The position numbers and the translations under genes were made by a program. Below the pieces are notes generated by a model. That model worked only from the letters and a program-made list of their open reading frames with translations. It had not been told where the DNA came from and did no database searches. DNA of 64,000 nt from Nitrospira sp. BO4 (GTDB taxonomy: Bacteria > Nitrospirota > Nitrospiria > Nitrospirales > Nitrospiraceae), in assembly GCA_030144965.1 (NCBI GenBank), contig JAMPUU010000012.1, positions 558,001 through 622,000 on the forward strand, written 5' to 3'. Positions within the stretch are counted from its first letter, which is position 1. Each line of letters begins with the position of its first letter. Positions 1 to 9,880 of the stretch are shown one piece after another.

Positions 1-745
1 CTCCGTGACGCCGTTCGTGATCAGCGATATCAACATCGGAATTCTCTACATCTTGGCCTTCGCCTCGCTCGGCGCCTATGGCATCATCCTGGGCGGGTGG
101 GCATCCAACAGCAAATACTCGTTGCTTGGAGGCCTGCGGTCAGCCGCACAGATCATCAGCTATGAACTCAACGTCGGACTATCCATTGTCGGGGTGCTGC
201 TTCTGGCCGGCTCGCTCAGCCTTGTGAAAATCACCGATGCCCAAGCCGGAGGGTTTTGGAATTGGTACCTGTTCGCGTTGCCGGCCCCACAAATTTTTGC
301 GTTCGTCGTATACGTGATCTCCTCCGTGGCCGAAACCAACCGCGTCCCGTTCGATTTACCGGAAGCGGAAAGCGAACTTGTTGCCGGGTTCTTTACCGAG
401 TACAGCGGCCTCCGATTCGCATTCTTCTTCCTCGCCGAGTACGCAAATATGGTCCTGGTGTCCTGTGTGGCTGCTGCGCTGTTTCTCGGCGGTTGGAATG
501 CTCCGTACCCAGGAACTATTATGGCGCTCCTCGGCGCCCCATCCTTGGCATGGGCGGAGAACACGATGTGGTTTGCGGTCAAGACGTACTCGTTCTTGTT
601 CCTCTTTTTCTGGCTCAGAGCCACGTTGCCACGGCTGCGATACGATCAACTGATGAGATTCGGCTGGAAGGTGATGCTGCCCATCGCATTGGGCAATATC
701 GTTGTGACGTCCCTGGCCGTGTTTTTCTACAACCAGATGAAGTAG
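1..745 (+). CDS. nuoH: NADH-quinone oxidoreductase subunit H (5' end outside window)
   Basis: Membrane subunit of complex I that sits at the junction with the hydrophilic arm and lines the quinone site. About 247 residues are visible, all hydrophobic helices, with the family hallmark [20 protein letters not shown] (about residues 102-121) and the following [22 protein letters not shown] segment. The reading frame is open to the first base. The family is usually 320-400 residues, so the N-terminal third lies upstream, and the GTG at position 5 is internal rather than a start. It is followed 15 bp later by nuoI and begins the run nuoH-I-J-K-L-M-N, so it belongs to a canonical nuo operon whose peripheral-arm genes are expected upstream. 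Confidence 0.95.
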   Translation, partial: SVTPFVISDINIGILYILAFASLGAYGIILGGWASNSKYSLLGGLRSAAQIISYELNVGLSIVGVLLLAGSLSLVKITDAQAGGFWNWYLFALPAPQIFAFVVYVISSVAETNRVPFDLPEAESELVAGFFTEYSGLRFAFFFLAEYANMVLVSCVAAALFLGGWNAPYPGTIMALLGAPSLAWAENTMWFAVKTYSFLFLFFWLRATLPRLRYDQLMRFGWKVMLPIALGNIVVTSLAVFFYNQMK

Positions 746-760
746 GGCACGAGACCCGAT

Positions 761-1327
761 ATGGCCACTACCCCAACCAGCAAGCGCTTGAGCCTGTCCG
801 AGTGGTTCAAGACCGTCACGTTCTACGAGATTCTCGTCGGCATGAAGGCGACACTGTCCCATCTCCTCAATTACCGTCCCGTAACGTTGCAATATCCCCA
901 TGAAAAACGCACATTGCCTGACAACTATCGCGGCATGCTCGCGCTGCTCCGATACGACGACGGGACGGAGAAATGCGTGGGCTGTGATCTGTGTGAAGCG
1001 GCGTGCCCGTCGCGTGTCATCCGGGTCGTCAGCGCCGAGGTGCCGGACGAACCGACCAAGCGCTATTCGAAAGAATATTACATGGATATGACCCGTTGCT
1101 TATTCTGCGGGATGTGTGTGGATGCCTGTCCCGTCGACGCGCTGGGCATGACGAGGGAATTTGAATGGGCGGTGTACGACAAGCGACAACTCCATCTGAA
1201 TAAACAACAGTTGCTCGCGATCGGTGACCGCTCGTTTCCGGTCCGCGAGAAACGCTTGGAACTTCAGCATCCAAACGTCGCGTTTTTCAACGTGGCATTC
1301 AAGCACGTGCCACCGAAACCGAACTGA
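761..1327 (+). CDS. nuoI: NADH-quinone oxidoreductase subunit I (2x[4Fe-4S])
   Basis: Ferredoxin-like subunit that carries electrons through the N6a and N6b clusters towards the quinone site. The 188-residue product has two CxxCxxCxxxCP motifs: CVGCDLCEAACPS (about 72-84) and CLFCGMCVDACPV (about 113-125). Each supplies four cysteine ligands, so both tetranuclear clusters should form. The N-terminal amphipathic stretch matches the membrane-associating start of the family. The ATG at 761 lies 15 bp after the nuoH stop, and the ribosome binding site is weak, which suggests translational coupling. Length is normal for NuoI. Confidence 0.96.
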   Translation: MATTPTSKRLSLSEWFKTVTFYEILVGMKATLSHLLNYRPVTLQYPHEKRTLPDNYRGMLALLRYDDGTEKCVGCDLCEAACPSRVIRVVSAEVPDEPTKRYSKEYYMDMTRCLFCGMCVDACPVDALGMTREFEWAVYDKRQLHLNKQQLLAIGDRSFPVREKRLELQHPNVAFFNVAFKHVPPKPN

Positions 1328-1415
1328 CCCCGAAGGATCACTCATCGAGAGTCCGATGACTGCAACACCGTTGTCTTAATCTGATCCGGTCGACCTCTAG
1401 CTCAGGAACCGTCTC

Positions 1416-1940
1416 ATGGCGCACCTGTTTTTTGGATACTTTGCGGGAATGATTGCCATAACCTCCATTCTAGTGGTGGTATTGAGAAACCCCGTCTATA
1501 GCGCGCTTTCCTTGCTCGTCATGTTTTTCCATGTCGCCGGACTCTTCATCACGCTCCATGCCGAATTCCTGGCGGCTGTGCAGATCATCGTGTATGCCGG
1601 GGCCATTCTGGTACTGTATTTGTTCGTCGTGATGTTGCTCAACGTAAAGCAAGACGACCGGTACCACAGCCAATGGCGGATCGCCGCGTGTGTCTGCATT
1701 CCGTTGTTGATTGAGACCATCGTGCTGCTCTCCGGCGGGACCGGAGCGACCGACGCCGGCCGTCGCGCGCTCCAGTCGGAACCGCATGCCGCCATCGCTG
1801 TCGAAAACACGTTGGCCATCGGTGAAACCCTATACTCGACCTATTTGTTCCCCTTCGAGGTGGCCTCCTTGGTGCTCCTTGTGGCGATGATCGGCGCCAT
1901 CGTCCTTGCGAAACGGGACATCGGCGGCAATGAAACATAA
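1416..1940 (+). CDS. nuoJ: NADH-quinone oxidoreductase subunit J
   Basis: Small membrane subunit of the complex I proton-translocating arm. The 174 residues contain about five hydrophobic helices. These include the conserved segment HAEFLAAVQIIVYAGAILVL (about 48-67), whose glycine/tyrosine-rich helix corresponds to the TM3 pi-bulge region of NuoJ/ND6. It starts at ATG 1416 behind an AGGAA, 88 bp after nuoI. That gap holds no recognisable gene or terminator. Gene order and length are typical of NuoJ. Confidence 0.95.
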   Translation: MAHLFFGYFAGMIAITSILVVVLRNPVYSALSLLVMFFHVAGLFITLHAEFLAAVQIIVYAGAILVLYLFVVMLLNVKQDDRYHSQWRIAACVCIPLLIETIVLLSGGTGATDAGRRALQSEPHAAIAVENTLAIGETLYSTYLFPFEVASLVLLVAMIGAIVLAKRDIGGNET

Positions 1941-1966
1941 TCCATGGCCCGGATGACGGTTGACGA

Positions 1967-2272
1967 ATGACAGTTCCGATTTCCTACTATCTCATCCTCA
2001 GCGCCATTGTTTTTCTGACGGGCGTCGTGGGTGTGCTCATCCGACGCAATATCATCGCCATTCTTCTGTCCGTCGAGCTGATGCTGAACGCGACCAACAT
2101 CAACTTCGTCGCATTCTCCGACCAGCTGCAAGATCTCGGCGGTCAAGTATTCGTCTTTTTCGCTCTGACGGTAGCCGCGGCGGAGGTCGCGGTCGGGCTC
2201 GCAATCATCATCGCCCTTCACCGATCCAGATCCACGATCAACGTCGAAGAGTTCAACCTGCTCAAATGGTAA
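1967..2272 (+). CDS. nuoK: NADH-quinone oxidoreductase subunit K
   Basis: Smallest antiporter-like membrane subunit (ND4L homologue). The 101 residues form three transmembrane helices. Two membrane glutamates are visible: one in the [14 protein letters not shown] stretch (about 36-49) and one in the third helix ([16 protein letters not shown], about 65-80). These are the two glutamates needed for proton transfer in this family. The gene starts 26 bp after nuoJ and ends 112 bp before nuoL. The nuoK-nuoL gap contains short reiterated GAACGAAC/GAAGCG-type sequence but no gene. Confidence 0.96.
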   Translation: MTVPISYYLILSAIVFLTGVVGVLIRRNIIAILLSVELMLNATNINFVAFSDQLQDLGGQVFVFFALTVAAAEVAVGLAIIIALHRSRSTINVEEFNLLKW

Positions 2273-2384
2273 GGGAATCGTCTCTCGTGAAGCGTGAAGC
2301 GTCACTCGCAGAGAATTACAGAGCTTTGCAAGCGTTCGTTCTCATCGCGCTGCACGAACAACGAACGGCGAGGAACGAACTCTG

Positions 2385-4280
2385 ATGTTATACGCCCTCA
2401 TTCCTCTCCTTCCCCTGGCCGCCTTTCTCGTCTTAGGCTTAGCGGGTTCGTACATCAAGGACCGGGCCCACTTGGTCGCGGTTCCGGCGGTATTGCTGTC
2501 GCTCGCGCTGTCGCTGTCGGCATTCTTTGAAGTGGTTTCCGGTGCCGTCATTTCTGTTCCCCTCTATACATGGCTCACCTCCGGCCACCTCGACATTCAT
2601 ATCGGCCTCTATATCGACCGGCTGACTGCCGTCATGCTCCTGCTGGTCACCGGCGTCAGTTCACTCGTGCACGTCTATACCATCGGCTACATGCATGGCG
2701 AATCGGGCTATGCCCGCTTCTTCGGCTATATCGCCCTGTTCACCTTCTCCATGCTGATGCTGGTATTGGCCGACAATCTGCTGCAGCTGTTCGTATTCTG
2801 GGAGGCCGTCGGACTGTGCTCTTACCTGTTGATCGGCCATTGGTACGAGCGTGCTTCCGCCTGCGCGGCGGCTACCAAGGCTTTTATCGTCAACCGTGTA
2901 GGTGATTTCGGGTTCATCCTGGGCCTTCTACTCGTCTGGTACAGCTTTGGCTCGCTCAACTATCACGAGATCTTTCCCGCCGCGCACGAAGCGGGAGAGC
3001 TGACCATGAATATCCTCGGCCCGTTCGGCGGAACGTGGGACGTATCCGTGTTCACCCTTATCGGACTCTTACTGTTTACCGGTGCGGTGGGAAAATCAGC
3101 GCAAGTCCCGCTCCACGTCTGGCTGCCAGATGCCATGGAGGGTCCCACTCCGATCTCGGCTCTCATTCACGCCGCCACGATGGTCACCGCCGGAGTCTTT
3201 ATGGTCGCACGGCTCGCGCCGATCTACGATCTGTCTCCGACCGCCATGAGCATCATCGCGATCACCGGTGCCGCGACGATGGTCCTCGGAGCGACGATCG
3301 CATTGACTCAGACCGACATCAAACGTGTGGTGGCCTACTCAACCGTCAGCCAGCTCGGCTACATGATGATGGCATGCGGCCTCGGTGCGTACGCCTCCGG
3401 CATGTATCACCTCTTAACGCATGGCGCCTTCAAGGCGTTGCTCTTTTTGGGCTGCGGCTCCGTGATCATTGCTCTCCACCATGAACAAGATATGAGGCAT
3501 ATGGGCGGCCTCAAGGATAAATTGCCGATCACGTACTGGACGTTTGTGATCGGCTCGTTGGCCCTGGCCGGCTTTCCCCTGACGTCAGGCTTCTTTAGCA
3601 AAGACGATATTCTCGTGTCCGCCTGGTCGGCCGGAAGCCTTGGTCAGGTGCTGACACTCTTTGGTTTGCTGACGGCTCTCCTGACCGCCTTTTACAGCTT
3701 CAGGTTGGTATTCGTGACCTTTTGGGGAACCTCCCATGTCGATCCGCACCATGCGGCGCATATTCACGAACCCTCGCGGACGATGACGACGCCGCTCCTC
3801 ATTCTGGCGGTGTTCAGTATTCTCACAGGCTACTTCGGCATCCCATCATTTCTCGACCCAGTGTTTTCCACCGGGCATGAAGCCGCCGCTCACCATGGTT
3901 CGGCCGGAATCGTCATCATGGCTGCCGCGACTGCGATGGGCTTATTGGGCATCGCCGCAGCCTACTATGTCTATGTGCTGAACCCCGATTTCCCTGGGCG
4001 CTTTGCCGAACGATGGAAGAGCCTGTACCAAGCCTCTTTGAACAAGTGGTACATCGATGAAGCGTACGATCGCTTGTTCGTGCGGCCCACATTTACGGCT
4101 GCCTCGGAACTTTGGAAGCGGGTCGATATTGATGTCATCGATGGAGCCGTCAATGGCCTCGCACGGACGATTACGTGGGGCGGGTGGCTGCTGAGGCTGG
4201 TTCAGAGCGGCCAAACCCAGCATTATGCGTTGGCCATGGCGATGGGTCTCGTTATTTTAACGGCGTACCTTCTTCTTTGA
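2385..4280 (+). CDS. nuoL: NADH-quinone oxidoreductase subunit L
   Basis: Largest antiporter-like subunit of complex I, 631 residues. It has about 14 core helices, followed by the long lateral amphipathic helix and a final transmembrane helix. Visible hallmarks are VFWEAVGLCSYLLIGHWYER (TM5 glutamate), PLHVWLPDAMEGPTPISALIHAATMVTAGVFM (TM7-8 lysine/histidine region) and the broken-helix segment further on. The C-terminal KWYIDEAYDRLFVRP stretch is the usual run into the lateral helix. The ATG at 2385 has GAGGAAC about 11 bp upstream. The length matches the ordinary single-copy NuoL, with no sign of fusion. Confidence 0.96.
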   Translation: MLYALIPLLPLAAFLVLGLAGSYIKDRAHLVAVPAVLLSLALSLSAFFEVVSGAVISVPLYTWLTSGHLDIHIGLYIDRLTAVMLLLVTGVSSLVHVYTIGYMHGESGYARFFGYIALFTFSMLMLVLADNLLQLFVFWEAVGLCSYLLIGHWYERASACAAATKAFIVNRVGDFGFILGLLLVWYSFGSLNYHEIFPAAHEAGELTMNILGPFGGTWDVSVFTLIGLLLFTGAVGKSAQVPLHVWLPDAMEGPTPISALIHAATMVTAGVFMVARLAPIYDLSPTAMSIIAITGAATMVLGATIALTQTDIKRVVAYSTVSQLGYMMMACGLGAYASGMYHLLTHGAFKALLFLGCGSVIIALHHEQDMRHMGGLKDKLPITYWTFVIGSLALAGFPLTSGFFSKDDILVSAWSAGSLGQVLTLFGLLTALLTAFYSFRLVFVTFWGTSHVDPHHAAHIHEPSRTMTTPLLILAVFSILTGYFGIPSFLDPVFSTGHEAAAHHGSAGIVIMAAATAMGLLGIAAAYYVYVLNPDFPGRFAERWKSLYQASLNKWYIDEAYDRLFVRPTFTAASELWKRVDIDVIDGAVNGLARTITWGGWLLRLVQSGQTQHYALAMAMGLVILTAYLLL

Positions 4281-4370
4281 TGGTGATGAGACAATCAACG
4301 AGAACGGATTCGGCATGATTGATTGCAAACGTTACTCGCTGGACGTCGCGTGTGTCAGGGTGGGATCTTC

Positions 4371-5981
4371 ATGACCGGCTTTCCTTGGTTGACAATATTG
4401 ATCTTCCTCCCGTTGGCTGGAGCGATTGCCGTCTTCGCGGTGAAGGACACTGCTGTACGGCTCACCGCCTTGGCCATTACGCTCGCTGATCTCCTGATCT
4501 CGCTTCCTCTCTGGTGGCTGTTTGATGCCTCTTCCGGTCACATGCAGTTCGCGGAGTCGGCGGTATGGATCGCGTCTCTGTCGATTAACTACCGGCTCGG
4601 ACTCGATGGCATCAGCCTTCCGCTGGTCCTCATGACGACGGTCCTGATGCCGCTCTGCGTCTTGATCTCTTGGCATGCCATCGAAATGAGGGTCCGAGGT
4701 TTCATGGCCATGCTCCTGATCATGGAAAGCGCCATGATCGGAGTATTCTCAGCTCTGGATTTCGTGCTGTTCTATGTGTTTTGGGAAGCGATGCTGATCC
4801 CCATGTACCTTTTGATCGGAATCTGGGGTGGGCCCAATCGTCTCTATGCCGCGATTAAATTTTTTCTCTATACCTTCGCCGGCAGCGTCTTGCTGCTGGT
4901 TGCAATCCTGGTCCTGTATTTCCAGGGCGGCCATACATTCGACATTCTTCAGTTGACCCAAGGCACCTATGGGCTGGCCCTTCAGATCTGGCTCTTTTTC
5001 GCCTTCTTTGCGGCATTTGCCGTGAAGGTTCCCATGTTTCCATTTCACACCTGGCTGCCCGACGCGCACGTGGAAGCTCCGACGGCCGGAAGCGTGCTGC
5101 TCGCCAGTGTGCTGCTCAAGATGGGAACCTACGGGTTTGTACGTTTCAGCCTTCCCATGTTGCCGGATGCGTCACGGCTGTTCACTCCGCTGATGGTCGT
5201 GCTCTCGATTGTGGCGATCATCTACGGGGCCTATATGGCCCTGGCACAAACCGATCTCAAAAAGCTCATTGCCTATTCGAGCGTCAGCCATATGGGCTTC
5301 GTGACCCTTGGCCTCTTTGTGTTCAACCTTCAGGGGATCGAGGGCGCCGTCATGCAGATGGTGAACCACGGCATCACCACCGGGGGACTTTTTCTCTGCG
5401 TAGGCATGATTTACGAGCGCACGCACAGCCGACAGATCGCGGACAATATCGGCCTCACGAAGCCGATGCCTCGGTATGCCACATTCCTGGTCATTTTCGC
5501 GTTGTCTTCGTTGGGACTCCCCGGAACCAACAGTTTCGTCGGGGAGTTTTTGGTGCTCGTGGGGACGTTCCTCTGGAGCAAGATCGCGACGGCGTTCGCC
5601 TCATTAGGCATCATCCTGGCCGCTGCTTATTTACTCTGGATGGTTCAACGTGTCGCCTTCGGAGTCCCCTCGCCTCATATGCTCCCGAAACTTCGCGACG
5701 TCAACCTGCGTGAGATGGTCACACTCGTGCCGCTTGTGGTCTTGATCTTCTTGATCGGGCTGTTCCCGAACCCCATACTGACCCGCATGCACACGAGTGT
5801 TGAGAAAGTCATCGCGCGCATTGCCCCCCCTCCTCAAGAGCGGGCTTCTGCCGCGGGGCGCCTTGAACCGGCTTCTCTTTCTCCCGAAGGGATCGGCTCA
5901 ACGGCCGACACAACGCTTGTTCAGCGCACGAATGATGCTGCATCTTTCACAAACCTCGCGGCGGAGGGACGACAGCCATGA
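4371..5981 (+). CDS. nuoM: NADH-quinone oxidoreductase subunit M
   Basis: Second large antiporter-like subunit (ND4 homologue), 536 residues from ATG 4371. The frame stays open to a TTG at 4323, but the ATG is preceded by a purine-rich GGGTGGGA and gives a normal hydrophobic N-terminus (MTGFPWLTILIFLPLAG), so it is preferred. Hallmarks are FYVFWEAMLIPMYLLIGIWGG (TM5 glutamate) and PFHTWLPDAHVEAPTAGSVLLASVLLKMGTYGF (TM7-8). The last 50 or so residues after the final helix are a polar, low-complexity tail (PPPQERASAAGRLEPAS and on), longer than in most NuoM. The stop overlaps the nuoN start by 4 bp. Confidence 0.95.
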   Translation: MTGFPWLTILIFLPLAGAIAVFAVKDTAVRLTALAITLADLLISLPLWWLFDASSGHMQFAESAVWIASLSINYRLGLDGISLPLVLMTTVLMPLCVLISWHAIEMRVRGFMAMLLIMESAMIGVFSALDFVLFYVFWEAMLIPMYLLIGIWGGPNRLYAAIKFFLYTFAGSVLLLVAILVLYFQGGHTFDILQLTQGTYGLALQIWLFFAFFAAFAVKVPMFPFHTWLPDAHVEAPTAGSVLLASVLLKMGTYGFVRFSLPMLPDASRLFTPLMVVLSIVAIIYGAYMALAQTDLKKLIAYSSVSHMGFVTLGLFVFNLQGIEGAVMQMVNHGITTGGLFLCVGMIYERTHSRQIADNIGLTKPMPRYATFLVIFALSSLGLPGTNSFVGEFLVLVGTFLWSKIATAFASLGIILAAAYLLWMVQRVAFGVPSPHMLPKLRDVNLREMVTLVPLVVLIFLIGLFPNPILTRMHTSVEKVIARIAPPPQERASAAGRLEPASLSPEGIGSTADTTLVQRTNDAASFTNLAAEGRQP

Positions 5982-7447
5982 CCTCCTTTTCCGCCGGCGA
6001 TCTGCTCTTCATCCTGCCTGAATTGTTGGTTATCACCGCGGCGTGCGTCGTGCTGGTGCTCGACCCGGTCCTGCGCGCCTCCGACAAGGATGGCCTGGTC
6101 TGGCTGAGTTTGGGAACGCTCGCCATTTGCATGGGGTTGACGGCTTCCCAAATGAGCGTTTCGGCAACGATCTTCAGCGGACTCGTCGTGATCGACGCCT
6201 ACGGAGCATTTTGGAAACTGCTCCTCTACTTCGTCACCGGCCTGACGATTCTTCTTTCTTATTCGTACCTAAAGGAAGAACGGCTGTACTTCGGCGAATA
6301 CTATGGCTTTATCCTGCTCGCCCTTACCGGGATGATGGTCATGGTGTCGGCAGCCGACTTATTGACGATGTACCTCGGCACCGAGCTCATGTCGCTCTCG
6401 TTGTACGTGATGGCGGGGCTCAAGCGATCCGAGCCTCGGTCCCTCGAGGCTGCGGCGAAATACTTCGTGTTGGGTGCGTTTTCCTCCGGCATTCTCCTCT
6501 ACGGCATTTCGCTCCTCTACGGGGCGACCGGCAGCACGAGACTTCCAGAGATCGCTGCGGCCATCGCAGGCCGCGGCTTCGATGATCCGTTGCTGCTGTT
6601 CTCCACGATCTTGTTGGCGGTGGGATTCAGCTTTAAGTTGGCCGTCGTACCATTCCACATGTGGACACCCGACGTCTATCAGGGCGCTCCAACTTCCGTG
6701 ACCGCTTTTATGGCGGTGGCTTCGAAGGCTGCAAGCTTCGGCGCGTTCCTCCGCGTGTTCGTGGAAGGCTTAGGGGGGCTCAAAGCCGACTGGTCCGCGA
6801 TCTTCCTCTTGCTCTGTGTCGCCACGTTGGTGTTGGGGAACATCGTGGCGCTGGTACAAACGAACATCAAGCGGATGTTAGCCTATTCCAGCATTGCCCA
6901 TGCAGGCTATGCGTTGATCGGCGTGGTGGCCGCGGGACGCGCAGGGAGCTCTTCCGGCATCGCGAGCGTCCTGTTATACCTTGCTCTGTACACGTTCATG
7001 ACGTTCGGCGCATTCGCCATCGTGGCGATGCTCCGTAAAGGCGGAGTCGAAGGAGAAGAGATCGAAGACTTCACCGGCCTGGCGAGACGCCACCCATTGG
7101 CTTCGCTGCTGATGTTGATCTTCATGGTTTCATTGGCGGGGCTTCCTCCGACTGCCGGATTTGTCGGAAAATTGTATGTCTTCATGTCGGCGGTGGAAGC
7201 CGGCATGACATGGCTGGCCGCCGTTGCACTGATCTTTGCCGTCATTTCTGCCTATTACTACCTTCGGGTGGTGATGGTCATGTACATGCGCGAGCCGAGC
7301 GACAGTGCAGGCACCGTCCCTCAGTTGGTCATGTCACCGACCCTCTCCATCGTGCTGGTTTGCACGGTGGCTGGAGTAGTCATCTTCGGAATCTACCCCA
7401 ACCCGCTCGTGAACCTCGCCATGCAGGCGGTGTTGACGCTAAAGTAA
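5978..7447 (+). CDS. nuoN: NADH-quinone oxidoreductase subunit N
   Basis: Third antiporter-like subunit (ND2 homologue), 489 residues with about 14 helices. Recognisable parts are LTMYLGTELMSLSLYVMAGL (TM5 glutamate), SFKLAVVPFHMWTPDVYQGAPTSVTAFMA (TM7-8 lysine) and AYSSIAHAGYALIG. The ATG overlaps the nuoM stop in an ATGA and has GGCGGAGG upstream, so the two are translationally coupled. It is the last nuo gene here: the next gene, 36 bp on, is unrelated. Together with L and M this makes a standard set of three pumping subunits, with no duplicated nuoM visible. Confidence 0.95.
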   Translation: MTSFSAGDLLFILPELLVITAACVVLVLDPVLRASDKDGLVWLSLGTLAICMGLTASQMSVSATIFSGLVVIDAYGAFWKLLLYFVTGLTILLSYSYLKEERLYFGEYYGFILLALTGMMVMVSAADLLTMYLGTELMSLSLYVMAGLKRSEPRSLEAAAKYFVLGAFSSGILLYGISLLYGATGSTRLPEIAAAIAGRGFDDPLLLFSTILLAVGFSFKLAVVPFHMWTPDVYQGAPTSVTAFMAVASKAASFGAFLRVFVEGLGGLKADWSAIFLLLCVATLVLGNIVALVQTNIKRMLAYSSIAHAGYALIGVVAAGRAGSSSGIASVLLYLALYTFMTFGAFAIVAMLRKGGVEGEEIEDFTGLARRHPLASLLMLIFMVSLAGLPPTAGFVGKLYVFMSAVEAGMTWLAAVALIFAVISAYYYLRVVMVMYMREPSDSAGTVPQLVMSPTLSIVLVCTVAGVVIFGIYPNPLVNLAMQAVLTLK

Positions 7448-7483
7448 GACCACCGTGTTTTACCGATACGCATGCGGAGCGCT

Positions 7484-8332
7484 ATGAATGTTCTCCGCTT
7501 TCTGTTTGAGAGTTTGAAAGCATTCTTGCGCCAAGGCTGCCCCAGCCTGGCGGCGGCCCTGGCCTTTTTCTCATTGCTCTCGCTGTTTCCGCTCGTGTTT
7601 CTTCTCCTCTATGGAATCAGTTTCCTTGTGAGTCAGAATGTCATCGGTGAACAGTTCATGCTCAGCTTTCTCAAAGGATTTCTGCCGTCGCTGGGCGAGC
7701 GGCTGGCTGTAGAGCTCCATCGCATCAGCGCATTGGAGAGCGTGCGGTGGCTTGTGTTCCTATCGTTCTTCTGGTTTGGAGGGCTTGTGTTTTACGAGCT
7801 CGACTACGCGCTCAACGTGGTGTTTGAGAGTACGCAAAAGCGGCATCCGCTGATTTCCACGGCGATTTCCATCGCCCTCCTGGGATCTACCGGACTTCTG
7901 CTGGTCATTTCCTATGTGGCCACACAAACCATCACCTTTTTGACCGCCTACGCGCCTCGGATCTGGCGTCTCGATCTCGTCGCACTCGCTGCACATGACT
8001 TTCACCTGTCTTATACGTTGCCCTTTGCCCTCGCATTCCTGACGGTCAGCCTGTTGTACCGTCTTGTGCCTCGTCGCCGCCCTCGGTGGCGTCACGCCAT
8101 GGCCGGCGCGCTGATTTTCGGCCTGCTCTGGGTCTCGGCAAAATTGGTGTTCGTCAGCTATAGCGACTACGCCACGGTCTACGCGCGACTCTACGGATCG
8201 TTGCTGGAAGTCGTGCTCTTACTCCTCTGGGTGTACTATTCGGCCGGCCTTTTACTGTTCGGTGGAATCATCGCCCACAAATTGCAACAACTTGCCCGCA
8301 TCTCGCCTGCGATACCGGTCGAGCACACCTAG
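7484..8332 (+). CDS. YihY/BrkB-family inner-membrane protein
   Basis: Integral membrane protein of the YihY/virulence-factor BrkB family, 282 residues from ATG 7484 (GGAG 4 bp upstream). An in-frame ATG at 7472 lacks a ribosome binding site. About six hydrophobic helices are visible. The family-type N-terminus FLRQGCPSLAAALAFFSLLSLFPLVFLL fits the PSLAAAL(A/T)FYTLLSLxPL pattern of the family, and AALIFGLLW-like and YGSLLEVVLLLLWVYYSAGLLLFGG segments lie near the C-terminus. The biochemical role of the family is not settled. It follows nuoN by 36 bp on the same strand and could be co-transcribed, though nothing suggests it is a complex I component. Confidence 0.85.
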   Translation: MNVLRFLFESLKAFLRQGCPSLAAALAFFSLLSLFPLVFLLLYGISFLVSQNVIGEQFMLSFLKGFLPSLGERLAVELHRISALESVRWLVFLSFFWFGGLVFYELDYALNVVFESTQKRHPLISTAISIALLGSTGLLLVISYVATQTITFLTAYAPRIWRLDLVALAAHDFHLSYTLPFALAFLTVSLLYRLVPRRRPRWRHAMAGALIFGLLWVSAKLVFVSYSDYATVYARLYGSLLEVVLLLLWVYYSAGLLLFGGIIAHKLQQLARISPAIPVEHT

Positions 8333-8489
8333 ACCAGTCATCCCCGACACGCTCCCTCCAGGTCGCTGACATGCATTTTTTTATCTGTAGCCAAGGTTCC
8401 TCGCCAGTCCTTGCAACTTCCGGCCTTTTTCTGGCGAGGCGCTCGCTTCCTCGATAAAATGGCTTCCGGCAAGGCTTGGAGCCAATTGC

Positions 8490-9845
8490 ATGGTCGAAGA
8501 ATACGGCAAAGAACTCATGATGCTCGGGGGGACGATCGCGGGATTTCTCGCCGCGCTCCTGACCGTTATGGAAAAGCTGCTGGACATTCAGCAGCGCGTC
8601 CATTCCAAGAAAGAACGGAAATCGTCGACTCAAACAGAGCGCCCGGCTGCGGACCCCGCGCCGAGTGTCGACTTCTTCTCCTCGAAGCCGTTGCGCGGGT
8701 CGTCTTACCTGCTGTTGTATGAAATCGGCGTCATTGTTGCGGCAGGGGTGCTACTCAACTATGTCGGCCTGACGCTCAGCCGGCATCTAGAGAGCATCCT
8801 GTTTCTCGACATGACAGGTACCGCACTCGTGGCAATCTTACTCGGTCCATGGTGGGGGGCTATCGCCGCATTGCTCTCAAACTCGGTCGTGAATTGGCTG
8901 CTCTACCCCGAAGCGGGAGCAGATGTCATCATCTTCCCCTGGTCCTTGGTCAACATGACAGGAGCCTTGTTTTGGGGAATGTTGGCGCGGCAACCGAGCT
9001 TTTTACAGTATGTACGTACCGGCAAGAGTTCCGGGTTGGCTCATACGTGGTTTTTGCTCAGTTTCGGTGTGGCGGGCGCTGTCGTCATGAGTGTACCCGG
9101 CACCTTCGTGCAATCGGCGCTTCATGAACGTGCCATCTTTGCGTTGAATCCTGAAGTCGCCGAATCGCTCAGCATCCGGGTCTCGCACTGGGAGGCTGTC
9201 GTCCAGTCGTACCTCGAGTCGGCATTCGGAGTGAGTTGGAGTGAAAGCATCAGCTGGTACGTGGTCAACTGGTTTCAAAACTGCGTGCGGTACATACCCG
9301 ATAAAACGATGAGTGCGGCCATTGCGCTGGTCATTCTGAAATATGGATATCCGTTGTTCGAACGAGAACTGATCCACGGTGGTCCGGAGGGAGAACGCCC
9401 CGAAGATGAGCGAATCCTTCCACTCGTGCTCGGACTGATCTATGCCCCATCCTATGCATCCCTCATCAGCCAAGAAGACTACACCGGCCATCTCTTCTGG
9501 CCTCTATGGTCCATACCCTGGTTGTTCATTCTGTATGGCTACTTTAGAATCCGGTATTGGGGATCGCCGGACGAGTCGCTCCGCTCCGCTCGTATACTAC
9601 GAGCCGAGCGGTATGCGCGAGCGCTCAAACAGGTCGGGAAAGAACCATCCTACGAATTCTGTCGTCGGCTGACTTTCGCAACACTGATTGCGAGTCTGAT
9701 TTTCGCGCTCTGCTTGCCGATTCTCTTGATGGATTTTTATCGCGTCACGTTCAAGTTCTTTTGCGTCGTCTACGGGTTTCTGCTCGTCGTCCACCTTATT
9801 CGTGTCGCCATCGCGCAGAATATCTCCGTGGCGCGGGCCGACTGA
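8490..9845 (+). CDS. Multi-pass membrane protein with an ECF-S-like segment, function unknown
   Basis: Protein of 451 residues that I cannot assign to a named family. An N-terminal hydrophobic helix (about 12-28) is followed by a short charged linker. The region about 75-330 has about six helices, including FLDMTGTALVAILLGPWWGAIAALLSNSVVN. The DMxGTALVAxLLGPxxGAxxG-type pattern resembles substrate-binding (S) components of energy-coupling-factor transporters and related sensor membrane domains. A soluble charged loop (GGPEGERPEDERI) precedes four more hydrophobic stretches. No ECF ATPase or T-subunit gene is adjacent. The start ATG 8490 has GGAG 9 bp upstream. The gene after it is on the other strand. 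The ECF-S resemblance is by eye only. Confidence 0.6.
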   Translation: MVEEYGKELMMLGGTIAGFLAALLTVMEKLLDIQQRVHSKKERKSSTQTERPAADPAPSVDFFSSKPLRGSSYLLLYEIGVIVAAGVLLNYVGLTLSRHLESILFLDMTGTALVAILLGPWWGAIAALLSNSVVNWLLYPEAGADVIIFPWSLVNMTGALFWGMLARQPSFLQYVRTGKSSGLAHTWFLLSFGVAGAVVMSVPGTFVQSALHERAIFALNPEVAESLSIRVSHWEAVVQSYLESAFGVSWSESISWYVVNWFQNCVRYIPDKTMSAAIALVILKYGYPLFERELIHGGPEGERPEDERILPLVLGLIYAPSYASLISQEDYTGHLFWPLWSIPWLFILYGYFRIRYWGSPDESLRSARILRAERYARALKQVGKEPSYEFCRRLTFATLIASLIFALCLPILLMDFYRVTFKFFCVVYGFLLVVHLIRVAIAQNISVARAD

Positions 9846-9880
9846 TCGAGCCCTTCTCGAATCGCCGATTGAACGTGATC

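Noticed and set aside
256..903. Plus-strand open frame of 215 codons over nuoH/nuoI
   Set aside because: It is arginine-rich and overlaps two confidently assigned complex I genes in another frame.
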